6,349 nucleotides of DNA, from assembly GCA_002369295.1 (NCBI GenBank), contig DFDR01000191.1:1-6349 (forward strand), given 5' to 3'. Both the position numbers and the translations under genes were made by a program. The first letter of the stretch is position 1. Each line of letters begins with the position of its first letter. The notes below the pieces were generated by a model that searched no databases, was not told the origin of the DNA, and worked only from the letters and a program-made list of their open reading frames with translations. Positions 1 to 6,349 of this stretch are shown here, one piece after another. This DNA comes from Desulfovibrionaceae bacterium UBA3823. Lineage in GTDB: Bacteria; Desulfobacterota; Desulfovibrionia; Desulfovibrionales; Desulfovibrionaceae.

Positions 1-1108
1 GTCCCTCGGCAAGGCGGCGGGCCGTCTCGAACTGCGCTTCGCCGAAGCCGGCTTCGGCGGACTTGAGGAAGCAGGCGAAGGCCTTGGCCTCGTCCTTGGG
101 AACGCCCCGTCCCTGATCGTAGAGCAGGGCGAGGGTATAGGGGGCGTGCTCGCTGCCGCCTTCGGTCGCTTCCTCGAGCAGCGCGACGCCTCTGGCATCG
201 TCCTGGGGACCGCCCCTGCCGTTGAGGCAGAGTATGGCGAGGGCGTACTGGGCTTCGGGATAGTGCTTCTCGCAGGCCAGCTCGTACCACTGGCGGGCCT
301 TGGCATCGTCGCGGGGGAGGCCTTCGCCGTCCATGCACAGGCGGCCGAGCCGGCACTGGGCTTCAGGAATGCCGCGTTCGGCCGCGTCCTCGTACCAGCG
401 CACCGCTTCGGCCATGTCCTTCTTGACATCGGCAAGGCCATGCTCGACGAAGACGCCCATGTTGTAGAGGGCGAGGGGCACGCCCTGCATGGCCGCGGCC
501 TTGAGCCAGGCAAAGCCTGTCTTCAGGTTGTCGGCGCTGGGATTCTCCCCGCCAAGGAGGGATGACGCCATTTCGAACTGCGCGTCGGCATAGCCTCCTT
601 CGGCGGCCTTTTCCAGAAAGAGCTTGGCCTTGGCATCGTCCCTGGCCACGCTTTTGCCCTTGCCGTAGAGCTGGCTCATGCGGAAGAGGGCTTCCGGATG
701 GCTCTGCCGGCAGGCCTGCTGGAGCCAGTAGACGCCAAGCTCGCTGTCCTGCTTGAGCTTGTCGCCGTCGAGGTACATGCGTCCGGCCTGGCACTGGGCG
801 TCGGCAAGGCCAGCCTCGGCCGCCTTGAGCAGCAGGCTGGCAGCCTTGGCGGCATCGGCCTTGGGATCGGCGTAGAGGAGGTTGGCGAGCAGGTGCAGGG
901 CTTCGATGCTGCCCTGATCCGAGGCCTGCTCGAAGAGCGTTCTGGCCTGTTCGGCATCGCCTGCCATGAGGCGGATGCGTCCAAGCTGGGTCTGGGCACC
1001 GGCGTCGCCGCCTGCGGCCTCCCGTTCAAGGCGCGCCAGATCCTGCGCGCTGGTCTGCTCCGTGTCCTGCACGGTCTCGCTCTGTCTGGCCGGTTCGGCT
1101 CCGCTCAT
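1..1108 (-). CDS. Sel1-like repeat protein (partial, C-terminus beyond left edge)
   Basis: Reading the minus strand from ATG at 1108 gives 369 residues with no stop before the window edge, so the gene continues to the left. After an acidic, Gln/Glu-rich N-terminus of about 30 residues, the protein is almost entirely Sel1 (TPR-like) repeats of 34-37 residues. I count about nine and the start of a tenth. Typical units begin AQCRLGRLCMDGEGLPRDDA and close with patterns such as KAAEGGYADAQ, matching the family consensus A-x3-LG-x2-Y-x2-G-x-GV-x2-D-x2-KA-x2-W-(Y/L)-x-KAAE-x-G. The first two repeats are the most degenerate. No signal peptide or membrane segment is visible, so a cytoplasmic protein is likely. 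Sel1 proteins form alpha-helical solenoids that act as protein-interaction scaffolds; the partner here is unknown. ATG 1108 is preferred to the in-frame ATG at 1114 because a GGAG lies 7 nt upstream of 1108 but only 1 nt from 1114. The family call is secure; the function is not. Confidence 0.9.
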   Translation of the reverse strand, partial: MSGAEPARQSETVQDTEQTSAQDLARLEREAAGGDAGAQTQLGRIRLMAGDAEQARTLFEQASDQGSIEALHLLANLLYADPKADAAKAASLLLKAAEAGLADAQCQAGRMYLDGDKLKQDSELGVYWLQQACRQSHPEALFRMSQLYGKGKSVARDDAKAKLFLEKAAEGGYADAQFEMASSLLGGENPSADNLKTGFAWLKAAAMQGVPLALYNMGVFVEHGLADVKKDMAEAVRWYEDAAERGIPEAQCRLGRLCMDGEGLPRDDAKARQWYELACEKHYPEAQYALAILCLNGRGGPQDDARGVALLEEATEGGSEHAPYTLALLYDQGRGVPKDEAKAFACFLKSAEAGFGEAQFETARRLAEG

Positions 1109-1115
1109 GGTCATG

Positions 1116-1119
1116 CTCC
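1116..1119 (-). promoter_or_regulatory. ribosome binding site of the Sel1-repeat gene
   Basis: On the minus strand GGAG lies 7 nt before ATG 1108 and 1 nt before the alternative in-frame ATG 1114. The spacing decides the start in favour of 1108. The next bases upstream are the 15-bp tandem repeats. Confidence 0.6.
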
Positions 1120-1123
1120 AAAG

Positions 1124-1196
1124 GAAAGATGGTTGGGGGAAAGATGGTTGGGGGAAAGAGGGCCGGGGAAAAGAGGGCTGGGAAAAGACGGCTGGC
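1124..1196. repeat. 15-bp imperfect tandem repeat, about 5 copies, in the Sel1 gene leader
   Basis: On the plus strand two identical copies of GAAAGATGGTTGGGG (1124-1138, 1139-1153) are followed by a diverged 15-bp copy (1154-1168) and two 14-bp copies (1169-1182, 1183-1196) with the pattern AAAAGA-G/C-GGCTGG. On the minus strand, the sense strand of the Sel1 gene, this is a pyrimidine-rich array of CTTT and CCAACC/CCAGCC blocks ending 5 nt upstream of the GGAG ribosome binding site. It lies outside the coding frame, in the 5' leader or promoter. Copy-number change by slippage could alter spacing or leader structure; that is inference. Confidence 0.8.
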
Positions 1197-1530
1197 TGGC
1201 GCAGGCGCGGGTGGGCCGGCGGACAGCATGGACGGCAGGGAGAGTACCCTGTATCGGGGCGGCAGGAAAGAGGAACCCGCAAAGCTGGATCCGATGGCTT
1301 GCCGGAGCTGGACTTGCGGGGGGCGGGTTTGCCGTGCCCGCTGCCGCCTTGTCCAGTTTGCAGGGGGCTCATGGCCTGCTGGCCCGGCTGGCGGGGGCTG
1401 TTCAGAGAGCAGGCATGCCATGAGGACTGCGGAGACGTGCCCGGAGCCTTGCGCGACATCGGCCTGTGGCGAGGGAGAAGCACGAAAAAGGTGCTGAAAA
1501 CCGCATGGTTAGGGGCAGAACAGGATCAAA
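1197..1530. other. gene-free GC-rich spacer
   Basis: Open frames cross this stretch on both strands, but they have low-complexity Gly/Ala/Arg-rich translations, no plausible ribosome binding site and no recognisable domain. I see no tRNA, no terminator with a T-tract, and no convincing fragment of the missing N-terminal half of the downstream ATPase. The promoter of the leftward Sel1 gene should lie here or in the AT-rich island to the right, but I cannot place it with confidence. Confidence 0.5.
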
Positions 1531-1538
1531 ATATTCAT

Positions 1539-1584
1539 TTTCGTGCAAAAGTAACCTTAAGAAACATTAAATTTCGTGCAAAAA
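1539..1584. repeat. direct-repeat pair TTTCGTGCAAAA, 33-bp spacing, in an AT-rich island
   Basis: The 12-mer TTTCGTGCAAAA occurs exactly at 1539-1550 and 1572-1583, start to start 33 bp, about three helical turns. It sits in an abruptly AT-rich stretch (about 1525-1590) inside otherwise GC-rich DNA. On the minus strand each box reads TTTTGCACGAAA and so contains a TTGCAC hexamer like a -35 element, but no well-spaced -10 follows convincingly. The pair lies about 25 bp left of the decayed ATPase and about 430 bp upstream of the Sel1 start. It could be a pair of regulator sites, a remnant of the ATPase gene's original 5' region, or an insertion scar. In the plus frame it would encode FRAK twice, 11 residues apart, but I see no start for such an ORF. 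Confidence 0.6.
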
Positions 1585-1609
1585 TAGAGAGCTCCGTGCC
1601 TGACAGCGT

Positions 1610-2540
1610 TTGCCTCATTCGTCCTGTTTGACTCTCGCATCGGCACATTTTGAAGAGTTTCTTTGGGCGATGGGCGATACAGCCACCGTACCCGCAATTC
1701 AGGAATTCTATGAAAAGCGAATGCCTCTTGGACAGGCGCTGCACCGGCGCGTGTTGAACGATTTCCGGCAGTACATGCTTGTGGGGGGCATGCCGCAGGC
1801 AGTGCTGGCCTATGTGAGGAACAAGGATTTTGCTAGAGCCGATCAGGTCAAGCGCGACATCCTCGATCTGTACCGCTCTGACATAGGCAAGTTTGCCCGT
1901 GCCCATGCAGGACGGGGCGGCACGGCTCTTCGATGAAATTCCGGGCCAGCTTGCCAAAAAGGAGAAGGTATACCGCCTCTCTGCTCTGGGCGAACAGGCG
2001 CGGATGCGCACCTATGAAGATGCCTTTCTCTGGCTGGCTGACGCCATGGTGGTCAATGCCTGCTTCAACGCGACTGATCCGCACGCAGGACTGGCGCTGA
2101 GCCAGGAAAGCGCCAGGCAGAAGTGCTACATGGCAGACACAGGCCTGCTGGTGACGCATGCCTTCAGGGACTCGCCGTATGTAGAAAACGACCTGTATCG
2201 CGCCATTCTTTTCGACAAGCTTGGCATCAACGAAGGCATGCTGATGGAAAACATAGTGGCGCAGATGCTGCGTGCCAAGGGATACAAGCTGTTTTTCTAC
2301 TCCCGTCGTGGCGAGGATTACCGCACGGACACGATGGAAATAGATTTTCTTCTGCGCAAGGGGCGCAATGTCTGTCCTGTCGAGGTCAAGTCTTCGGGCT
2401 ACAGGAAGCATTCCTCCCTGGACAAGTTCAGGCAGAAGTTTGCCAAGGCCATAGGCGAATGCTTCCTGCTCTATCCCAAGGACGTCATGGTCAGGGATGG
2501 CGTCGTGCACCTGCCCCTCTACATGGCGATGTTCCTGTAG
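1610..2540 (+). pseudogene. AAA-type ATPase with DUF4143 C-terminal domain, 5'-truncated and frameshifted
   Basis: Two adjoining plus frames together reproduce the C-terminal two-thirds of the ATP-binding AAA_14/DUF4143 family. The first (1610 to about 1914) contains FEEFLWAMGDTATVP and RQYMLVGGMPQAVLAY. The second (about 1914-2540) contains LFDEIPGQLAKKEK, EDAFLWLADAMVVN, KCYMADTGLLVTHAF, LFDKLGINEGMLMENIVAQM and the typical ending HLPLYMAMFL. An extra G in the GGGG at 1914-1917 explains the frame change: removing one gives FARAHAGRAARLFDEI, which has the expected spacing. The N-terminal P-loop and Walker B region is absent, and an in-frame TGA at 1601 closes the upstream frame. The C-terminal domain keeps a PD-(D/E)XK-like pattern, MEIDF at 2334 and EVKSS from 2382. 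The alternative starts, TTG 1610 and TTG 1893, lack a clear ribosome binding site. Intact members have been suggested to be mobile or selfish ATPases, or linked to toxin-antitoxin and defence loci; that is family background only. High identity to intact members suggests recent decay, or one base error in the assembly on top of a true truncation. Confidence 0.85.
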
Positions 2541-2773
2541 CCGGCAGTGCCGAACCCCGGGTCTCGTTTCAAGTGCAGCGCGGGTCCCTGTGGGTTGAGT
2601 GATGAAATCACGACGGGTGCGAAAATGGGCAAGTGTGTTCAGGAAACTGCTGAACGCCTCACTGCGGGTGTGCAAGGTCTCTGGGGCTGCGCTGGTCCCG
2701 CAGCTTTCGCATGCGCACGCCAGGCTGCCGGCCAAGCTGGGCGATGGCTTCCAGATGCCCCCAAGACATGCGG
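2541..2773 (+). other. gene-free stretch before the terminator, with small inverted repeats
   Basis: No reading frame here looks like a protein. An 84-residue plus frame starting with GTG at 2599 is Arg/Ala-rich, lacks a ribosome binding site and runs through the terminator. Two short perfect inverted repeats are visible: GTGAT-GAA-ATCAC at 2599-2611 and GTTCAG-7 nt-CTGAAC at 2637-2655. The stretch could be the 3' untranslated tail of the decayed ATPase or an uncharacterised small RNA ending at the terminator. Nothing in the sequence decides between these. Confidence 0.4.
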
Positions 2774-2804
2774 AAAGCCCCGCGCCATGGGACGCGGGGC
2801 TTTT
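2774..2804. terminator. bidirectional intrinsic terminator
   Basis: The perfect 8-bp arms GCCCCGCG (2777-2784) and CGCGGGGC (2793-2800) have an 8-nt loop. AAA on the left and TTTT on the right give U-runs in both directions and extend the pairing to 11 bp. It lies between the plus-strand ATPase remnant and the minus-strand kor-suc operon, where a shared terminator is expected for convergent transcription. It is 234 bp past the ATPase stop and about 350 bp past sucD. Confidence 0.85.
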
Positions 2805-2848
2805 GTCTTCCAGCCTAGTTGAGCAGGGAAGGCATTGCTCGGAGGATT

Positions 2849-2905
2849 CCTGAGCCTGGCTTGCCAGCTGCGGCGCGCAGCCTCGGGCAGGTGGTCGGGC
2901 TCAGG
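2849..2905. repeat. nested inverted repeat (possible extended hairpin)
   Basis: CCTGAGCC (2849-2856) and GGCTCAGG (2898-2905) form perfect outer arms 41 nt apart. Inside are TTGCC/GGCAG and GCTGCG/CGCAGC pairings, so one long interrupted hairpin can be drawn. Such nesting can arise by chance in GC-rich DNA. There is no T-tract and no adjacent start codon. The role is unknown. Confidence 0.4.
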
Positions 2906-2911
2906 AAGAGG

Positions 2912-2950
2912 ATGGCGCAGGCGCCGTGCGGCGGCTGGCGCCTGCGCCAT
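2912..2950. repeat. perfect 14-bp inverted repeat
   Basis: ATGGCGCAGGCGCC (2912-2925) is exactly complementary to 2937-2950 across an 11-nt loop. This very stable hairpin lies about 205 bp beyond the sucD stop and has no T-tract on either strand. It may be an mRNA 3'-end stabilising structure or a Rho-linked pause site for the kor-suc operon. The repeat is certain; the role is inference. Confidence 0.65.
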
Positions 2951-3069
2951 AAGCGTCCAGCGGGTGCTGAGTTCGGACACCCGGCTGGTGCGCTGAATCG
3001 CCGGCGTTCAGGCCGGGGGATGCCGGCCTTGAGCCCTGCGGGAAAGCTGGGCTCTCTGGAACCGCCTGG

Positions 3070-3100
3070 GGCGCCCCGGCATCAGCCGGGCCGGGGCGCC
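3070..3100. repeat. perfect 11-bp GC inverted repeat downstream of sucD
   Basis: GGCGCCCCGGC (3070-3080) pairs perfectly with GCCGGGGCGCC (3090-3100) over a 9-nt loop. Reading the minus strand it is the second hairpin after the sucD stop. It is followed by CCAGGCGG rather than a T-run, so it is not a classical intrinsic terminator. It may protect the 3' end of the operon mRNA. Confidence 0.6.
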
Positions 3101-3114
3101 GAAGGCAGGGCGGG

Positions 3115-3139
3115 GCCTTTGAGAGAGCGGAGCAAAGGC
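3115..3139 (-). repeat. short inverted repeat 16 nt after the sucD stop
   Basis: On the minus strand GCCTTTG-11 nt-CAAAGGC forms a 7-bp stem beginning 16 nt past the sucD stop codon. It is followed by CCCGCCC, with no U-tract. With the hairpin at 3070-3100 it makes a double hairpin at the operon's 3' end. Termination activity is possible but not shown by the sequence. Confidence 0.5.
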
Positions 3140-3155
3140 ACCCGGGAGGGGTATG

Positions 3156-4036
<881 letters not shown>

Positions 4037-4037
<1 letters not shown>

Positions 4038-5200
4038 TACGCCCTCCCGGTGATTTCAGCGATTTTGCGGGCGGCTTCGGACATGGAGGCCGCGGGATGG
4101 TAGTTGAGGCCGCTTTCCTTGAGGATGCGGCGCCCCTCCTCCACGTTGGTGCCTTCCATGCGGATGACGAGCGGGAGCGTCATGCCGGTGCGCTTGGCCG
4201 CGTTGACAACGCCCTGGGCGACGATGTCGCAGCGCAGGATGCCGCCGAAGATGTTGATGAGGACGCCCTTGACGTTGGGATCCTCGAGCATAAGGGAGAA
4301 GCCGGCCGCCACCATGTCCTCGTTGGCGCCGCCGCCGGCGTCGAGGAAGTTGGCGGGCGTGGAGCCGGCCTGCTTGATGGCGTCCATGGTGGCCATGGCG
4401 AGGCCTGCGCCGTTGACCATGGTGCCGACTTCGCCGCCGAGGTGGACGTAGTTGACGCCCGCTTCCTTGGCCTTGAGCTCGAGGGGATCGGCCTCTTCGG
4501 GGTCGTCGAGGGCCGCGATGGCGGGATGGCGCTTGAGGGCCGCGTCGTCGAAGTTCACCTTGGCGTCGAGGGCGACGAGGTGCCCCTCGGCGTTGACGCA
4601 GAGCGGGTTGATCTCGACGAGGACGGCGTCCTCTTCCTTGGCGAGCCTGACCAGGCCCTGGAGCATTTTGACGCCTTCGCCGACCTGCTTGGCGTCGAGG
4701 CCGCAGCCGAAGAAGAGCTTGCGGGCCTGGAAGGGCCAGATTTCGTGGGCCGCGTCGAGCTTGCAGGTGAAGATGTGGTCCGGCGTCTCGGCGGCCACGG
4801 TTTCGATGTCCATGCCGCCGTCGGGGGAGGCCATGCAGGCGAGGCGGCCGGCCGTGCGGTCGAGCACCACGGCGAGGTAGAGCTCGCGGGCAATGCTGGT
4901 GCCGCTCTCCACCCAAACCTTGTGGACGATCTTGCCGGCTTCGCCCGTCTGCTTGGTGACGAGCTTCATGCCGATGATGGCCTTGGCCGCGGCCTCGACT
5001 TCCTCGACGGTCTTGCAGACCTTGACGCCGCCAGCCTTGCCGCGGCCGCCGGCGTGCACCTGGGCCTTGACGACCCAGGGCCCCTCGAGCTTGCCGGCGG
5101 CCTCGACGGCCTCCTGGGGAGTGAGGGCGAGGAAGCCCTGCGGAACCGGGATGCCGTATTTGGCGAAAAGGCCCTTGGCCTGGTACTCATGTATGTTCAT
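4037..5200 (-). CDS. sucC: succinyl-CoA synthetase beta subunit (ATP-grasp)
   Basis: The product is 387 residues, within one residue of E. coli SucC as I recall it. The N-terminal ATP-grasp domain opens with [20 protein letters not shown] and includes [18 protein letters not shown] (43-60). Metal and nucleotide-site residues appear as EINP (Glu196, Asn198) and Asp212 in ALDAK. The C-terminal ligase domain has [13 protein letters not shown] (261-273), NFLDAGGGA (284-292) and [11 protein letters not shown] (316-326), the loop that takes phosphate from the SucD histidine. Nucleotide preference cannot be read reliably from sequence alone; ATP is the default for bacteria. The ATG at 5200 has GGAG 5 nt upstream. 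Upstream is a 154-bp spacer to korC with two strong inverted repeats; downstream it shares one base with sucD. SucC supplies nucleotide binding and, with SucD, would turn succinyl-CoA made by the Kor enzyme into succinate and ATP, or run the reverse reaction biosynthetically. Confidence 0.97.
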
Positions 5201-5205
5201 GACTG

Positions 5206-5209
5206 CTCC
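5206..5209 (-). promoter_or_regulatory. ribosome binding site of sucC
   Basis: GGAG on the minus strand sits 5 nt before the sucC ATG, in an AT-richer gap of about 20 nt that separates the start codon from the inverted repeat at 5224-5282. The short gap leaves the site accessible unless the upstream structure rearranges. Confidence 0.7.
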
Positions 5210-5223
5210 ATTTGTTGCTAGTA

Positions 5224-5282
5224 GCCCCGGAAAGCATTCGCCATGAAGACAGCAGTCCGCAGCTCCTGCGGCCTTCCGGGGC
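5224..5282 (-). repeat. structured sucC leader: 9-bp inverted repeat enclosing a 6-bp hairpin
   Basis: GCCCCGGAA (5224-5232) and TTCCGGGGC (5274-5282) are exact complements 41 nt apart. Within them CCGCAG-CTC-CTGCGG (5257-5271) is a second perfect hairpin. In the mRNA this gives a closed stem with an inner hairpin and a single-stranded arm, ending 23 nt before the sucC start codon. No U-tract follows, so it does not look like a terminator. It may be a cis-regulatory leader, an RNA-processing or stability element that sets sucCD levels relative to kor, or chance structure in GC-rich DNA. Confidence 0.55.
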
Positions 5283-5312
5283 CGTAACCCGTACGAGAAC
5301 GGCTCAGCTTGC

Positions 5313-5341
5313 GCGGTCCTCCCCCCGCGGGGGAGGGCCGC
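5313..5341. repeat. 12-13-bp hairpin just after korC
   Basis: GCGGTCCTCCCC (5313-5324) faces GGGGAGGGCCGC (5330-5341), pairing along 12 positions with one G-T mismatch (a G-U wobble in only one of the two transcripts; A-C in the other), plus one more C-G pair and a tiny loop. It starts 13 nt past the korC stop on the minus strand. There is no T-run, and the operon appears to continue into sucC, so it may act as a partial attenuator or a 3'-end stabiliser of the kor portion of the transcript. Confidence 0.6.
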
Positions 5342-5354
5342 AGCCGTTCAGACT

Positions 5355-5903
5355 CTACCAGACCCTTTCCACGCTCTCGCCCAGCTGGAGGCCGAGATCG
5401 AGAGCCTGGTTGTTGGCTTCGTGGAATGCGGGCTTGAACTTGTCCGTCAGGCATTTCCTCACGGCGTCGACGTCGACGATCTTGGTGAGGGAGAGCAGGA
5501 CGCCGAGCACGCAGATGTTGAGGGCCTGGGTCTTGTGGAACTTGGCCACCACCTCGCGGTGCATGGGCAGTCCCACGTAGTGGGCGTCCATGCGGCGCTC
5601 GGGCTGCACGAGATCGGAGTCGAAGAGCATGATGCCGTTGGGGCGGATGAGGGGGAGAAACTTCGCGCAGGCCTGGTTGGTCAGCGAGACCAGCACGTCG
5701 GGGTGCAGGACCTGGGGGAAGAGGATCTCGTTGTCGGAGATGATGACGTCCGAGCGGGTGGCGCCGCCGCGGGCTTCAGGGCCGTAGGCCTGGGTCTGCA
5801 CGGCGTTGTGGCCGCCGTAGAGGGACGCGGCCTGCGCCAGGAGGATGGCCAGGGAGATGACGCCCTGGCCGCCGGAACCGGAGAGAAGAAAACGGGATGT
5901 CAT
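5355..5903 (-). CDS. korC: 2-oxoacid:ferredoxin oxidoreductase gamma subunit (probably 2-oxoglutarate)
   Basis: The product is 182 residues, the usual size of the free gamma subunit of 2-oxoacid:acceptor oxidoreductases. Family landmarks are LSGSGGQGV (7-15), TQAYGPEARGGATRSDVI (37-54), the middle segment DVLVSLTNQA (69-78) and NICVLGVLL (129-137). The gamma domain packs on the alpha/beta core and helps bind CoA in the cytoplasmic enzyme that decarboxylates 2-oxoacids to acyl-CoA while reducing ferredoxin. The start was set at ATG 5903, where the family begins (MTSRFLLSGSGGQGV), 2 nt after the korB stop and preceded by GGAAGGA. A longer frame starting 50 codons upstream overlaps korB and its extra residues look like out-of-frame sequence. 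2-Oxoglutarate is preferred as substrate because sucCD follow directly; a 2-oxoisovalerate or other 2-oxoacid role is not excluded by the sequence. Confidence 0.92.
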   Translation of the reverse strand: MTSRFLLSGSGGQGVISLAILLAQAASLYGGHNAVQTQAYGPEARGGATRSDVIISDNEILFPQVLHPDVLVSLTNQACAKFLPLIRPNGIMLFDSDLVQPERRMDAHYVGLPMHREVVAKFHKTQALNICVLGVLLSLTKIVDVDAVRKCLTDKFKPAFHEANNQALDLGLQLGESVERVW

Positions 5904-5905
5904 GG

Positions 5906-6349
5906 CTAGTCCTTCCTCACCTTCGCGATCAGCTTGTCGTACTCTTCGCAGTATTCGGGCGCGTCGATTTCCTTGAACACGCCGCGGGCGATGAGATTGG
6001 GGTTCTCCTCGAGCTTCTTGGAGCCGAGGAGGGCCGTGTTGTCCCTGTACCACTCAAGCATCTGCACGGGACCGCCGAACTTGTTCTTGCGGCCGAAGTA
6101 GGTCGGGCAGTCGGAGAGGATTTCGACCACGGAGAAGCCCTTGTGCTTCCAGGCTTTCTTGATCAGGGAGGTGATCTCGTTGACGTGGAAGGTGGTGGTC
6201 CTGGCGACGAAGGTCGCGCCGGCGCCGAGGGCGAGCTGGACGGTGTCGAATTCGCGGTCGATGTTGCCGTAGGGCGCGGTGGTCGCCTTGATGCCCCGCC
6301 CGGAGAGCGGGGAGAACTGGCCGCCGGTCATGCCGTAGATGTTGTTGTT
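5906..6349 (-). CDS. korB: 2-oxoacid:ferredoxin oxidoreductase beta subunit, TPP-binding (partial, N-terminus beyond right edge)
   Basis: The C-terminal 147 residues are visible, roughly half of a typical beta subunit; the start lies to the right of the window. The visible part begins with NNNIYGMTGGQFSPLS, the end of the thiamine-diphosphate/Mg site signature of this family. It continues through GATFVARTTTFHVNEI and VVEILSDCPTYFGRKNK. The cysteine in that last motif (visible residue 81) matches the position of the fourth [4Fe-4S] ligand in related beta subunits; the other ligands would be outside the window. The beta subunit binds thiamine diphosphate and passes electrons from 2-oxoacid decarboxylation to the iron-sulphur cluster and ferredoxin. 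It ends 2 nt before the korC start, implying translational coupling. The ATG within the visible part (6331) lies inside the TPP motif and is not the start. Confidence 0.93.
   Translation of the reverse strand, partial: NNNIYGMTGGQFSPLSGRGIKATTAPYGNIDREFDTVQLALGAGATFVARTTTFHVNEITSLIKKAWKHKGFSVVEILSDCPTYFGRKNKFGGPVQMLEWYRDNTALLGSKKLEENPNLIARGVFKEIDAPEYCEEYDKLIAKVRKD

Noticed and set aside
146..1029. Several closed frames on both strands across the Sel1 gene
   Set aside because: The real gene is the open minus frame starting at 1108, which leaves the window without a stop. The others are out-of-frame shadows.
1539..1583. CRISPR-like repeat from the two 12-bp boxes
   Set aside because: There are only two short copies, the spacer is about 21 bp, and no array or cas gene is present.
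1535..2735. Minus-strand frames of 158 and 295 codons opposite the ATPase remnant
   Set aside because: The plus strand gives unmistakable DUF4143 ATPase segments here; the antisense translations match nothing and have no credible start signals.
2774..2804. rRNA or tRNA-linked structure around the strong hairpin
   Set aside because: No tRNA cloverleaf or rRNA sequence is adjacent; the stem with flanking A and T runs is a standard terminator.
5904..6053. A 50-codon N-terminal extension of korC
   Set aside because: It overlaps korB in another frame, and the family's N-terminus begins exactly at ATG 5903 with a good ribosome binding site.

Overview
This is a GC-rich window from what looks like an anaerobic bacterium. 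Its most informative genes are two subunits of a 2-oxoacid (probably 2-oxoglutarate):ferredoxin oxidoreductase followed by succinyl-CoA synthetase. That pairing, the base composition, the Sel1-repeat protein and the DUF4143-type ATPase remnant together suggest a Desulfovibrio-like member of the Desulfovibrionaceae. The assignment rests on gene content and family memory, not on a database search.

Layout, left to right. (1) From the left edge to 1108, minus strand: most of a Sel1-like repeat protein with about ten repeats, whose C-terminus lies outside the window. Its leader carries five imperfect copies of a 15-bp pyrimidine-rich unit. (2) 1109-1609: no gene. The stretch ends in an AT-rich island with two identical 12-bp boxes spaced 33 bp. 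(3) 1610-2540, plus strand: the C-terminal two-thirds of an AAA/DUF4143 ATPase. The P-loop half is missing and a one-base frameshift lies near 1914, so it is called a pseudogene. (4) 2541-3155: a gene-free convergent intergenic region with a bidirectional intrinsic terminator (2774-2804) and several long GC-rich hairpins. (5) 3156 to the right edge, minus strand: an operon read right to left as korB (partial), korC, sucC, sucD. The korB/korC junction and the sucC/sucD junction are essentially gapless. The 154-bp korC-sucC gap holds two strong inverted repeats.

How the genes work together: KorB and KorC, with alpha and probably ferredoxin-like subunits expected to the right of the window, would convert 2-oxoglutarate, CoA and oxidised ferredoxin to succinyl-CoA, CO2 and reduced ferredoxin. 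SucCD would interconvert succinyl-CoA and succinate with ATP (or GTP) formation. This is the ferredoxin-dependent version of the central part of the TCA cycle. The Sel1 protein and the ATPase remnant have no visible functional link to it.

I found no convincing new biological system. The best leads are the structured korC-sucC spacer, the tandem repeat in the Sel1 leader, and the paired boxes beside the decayed ATPase.
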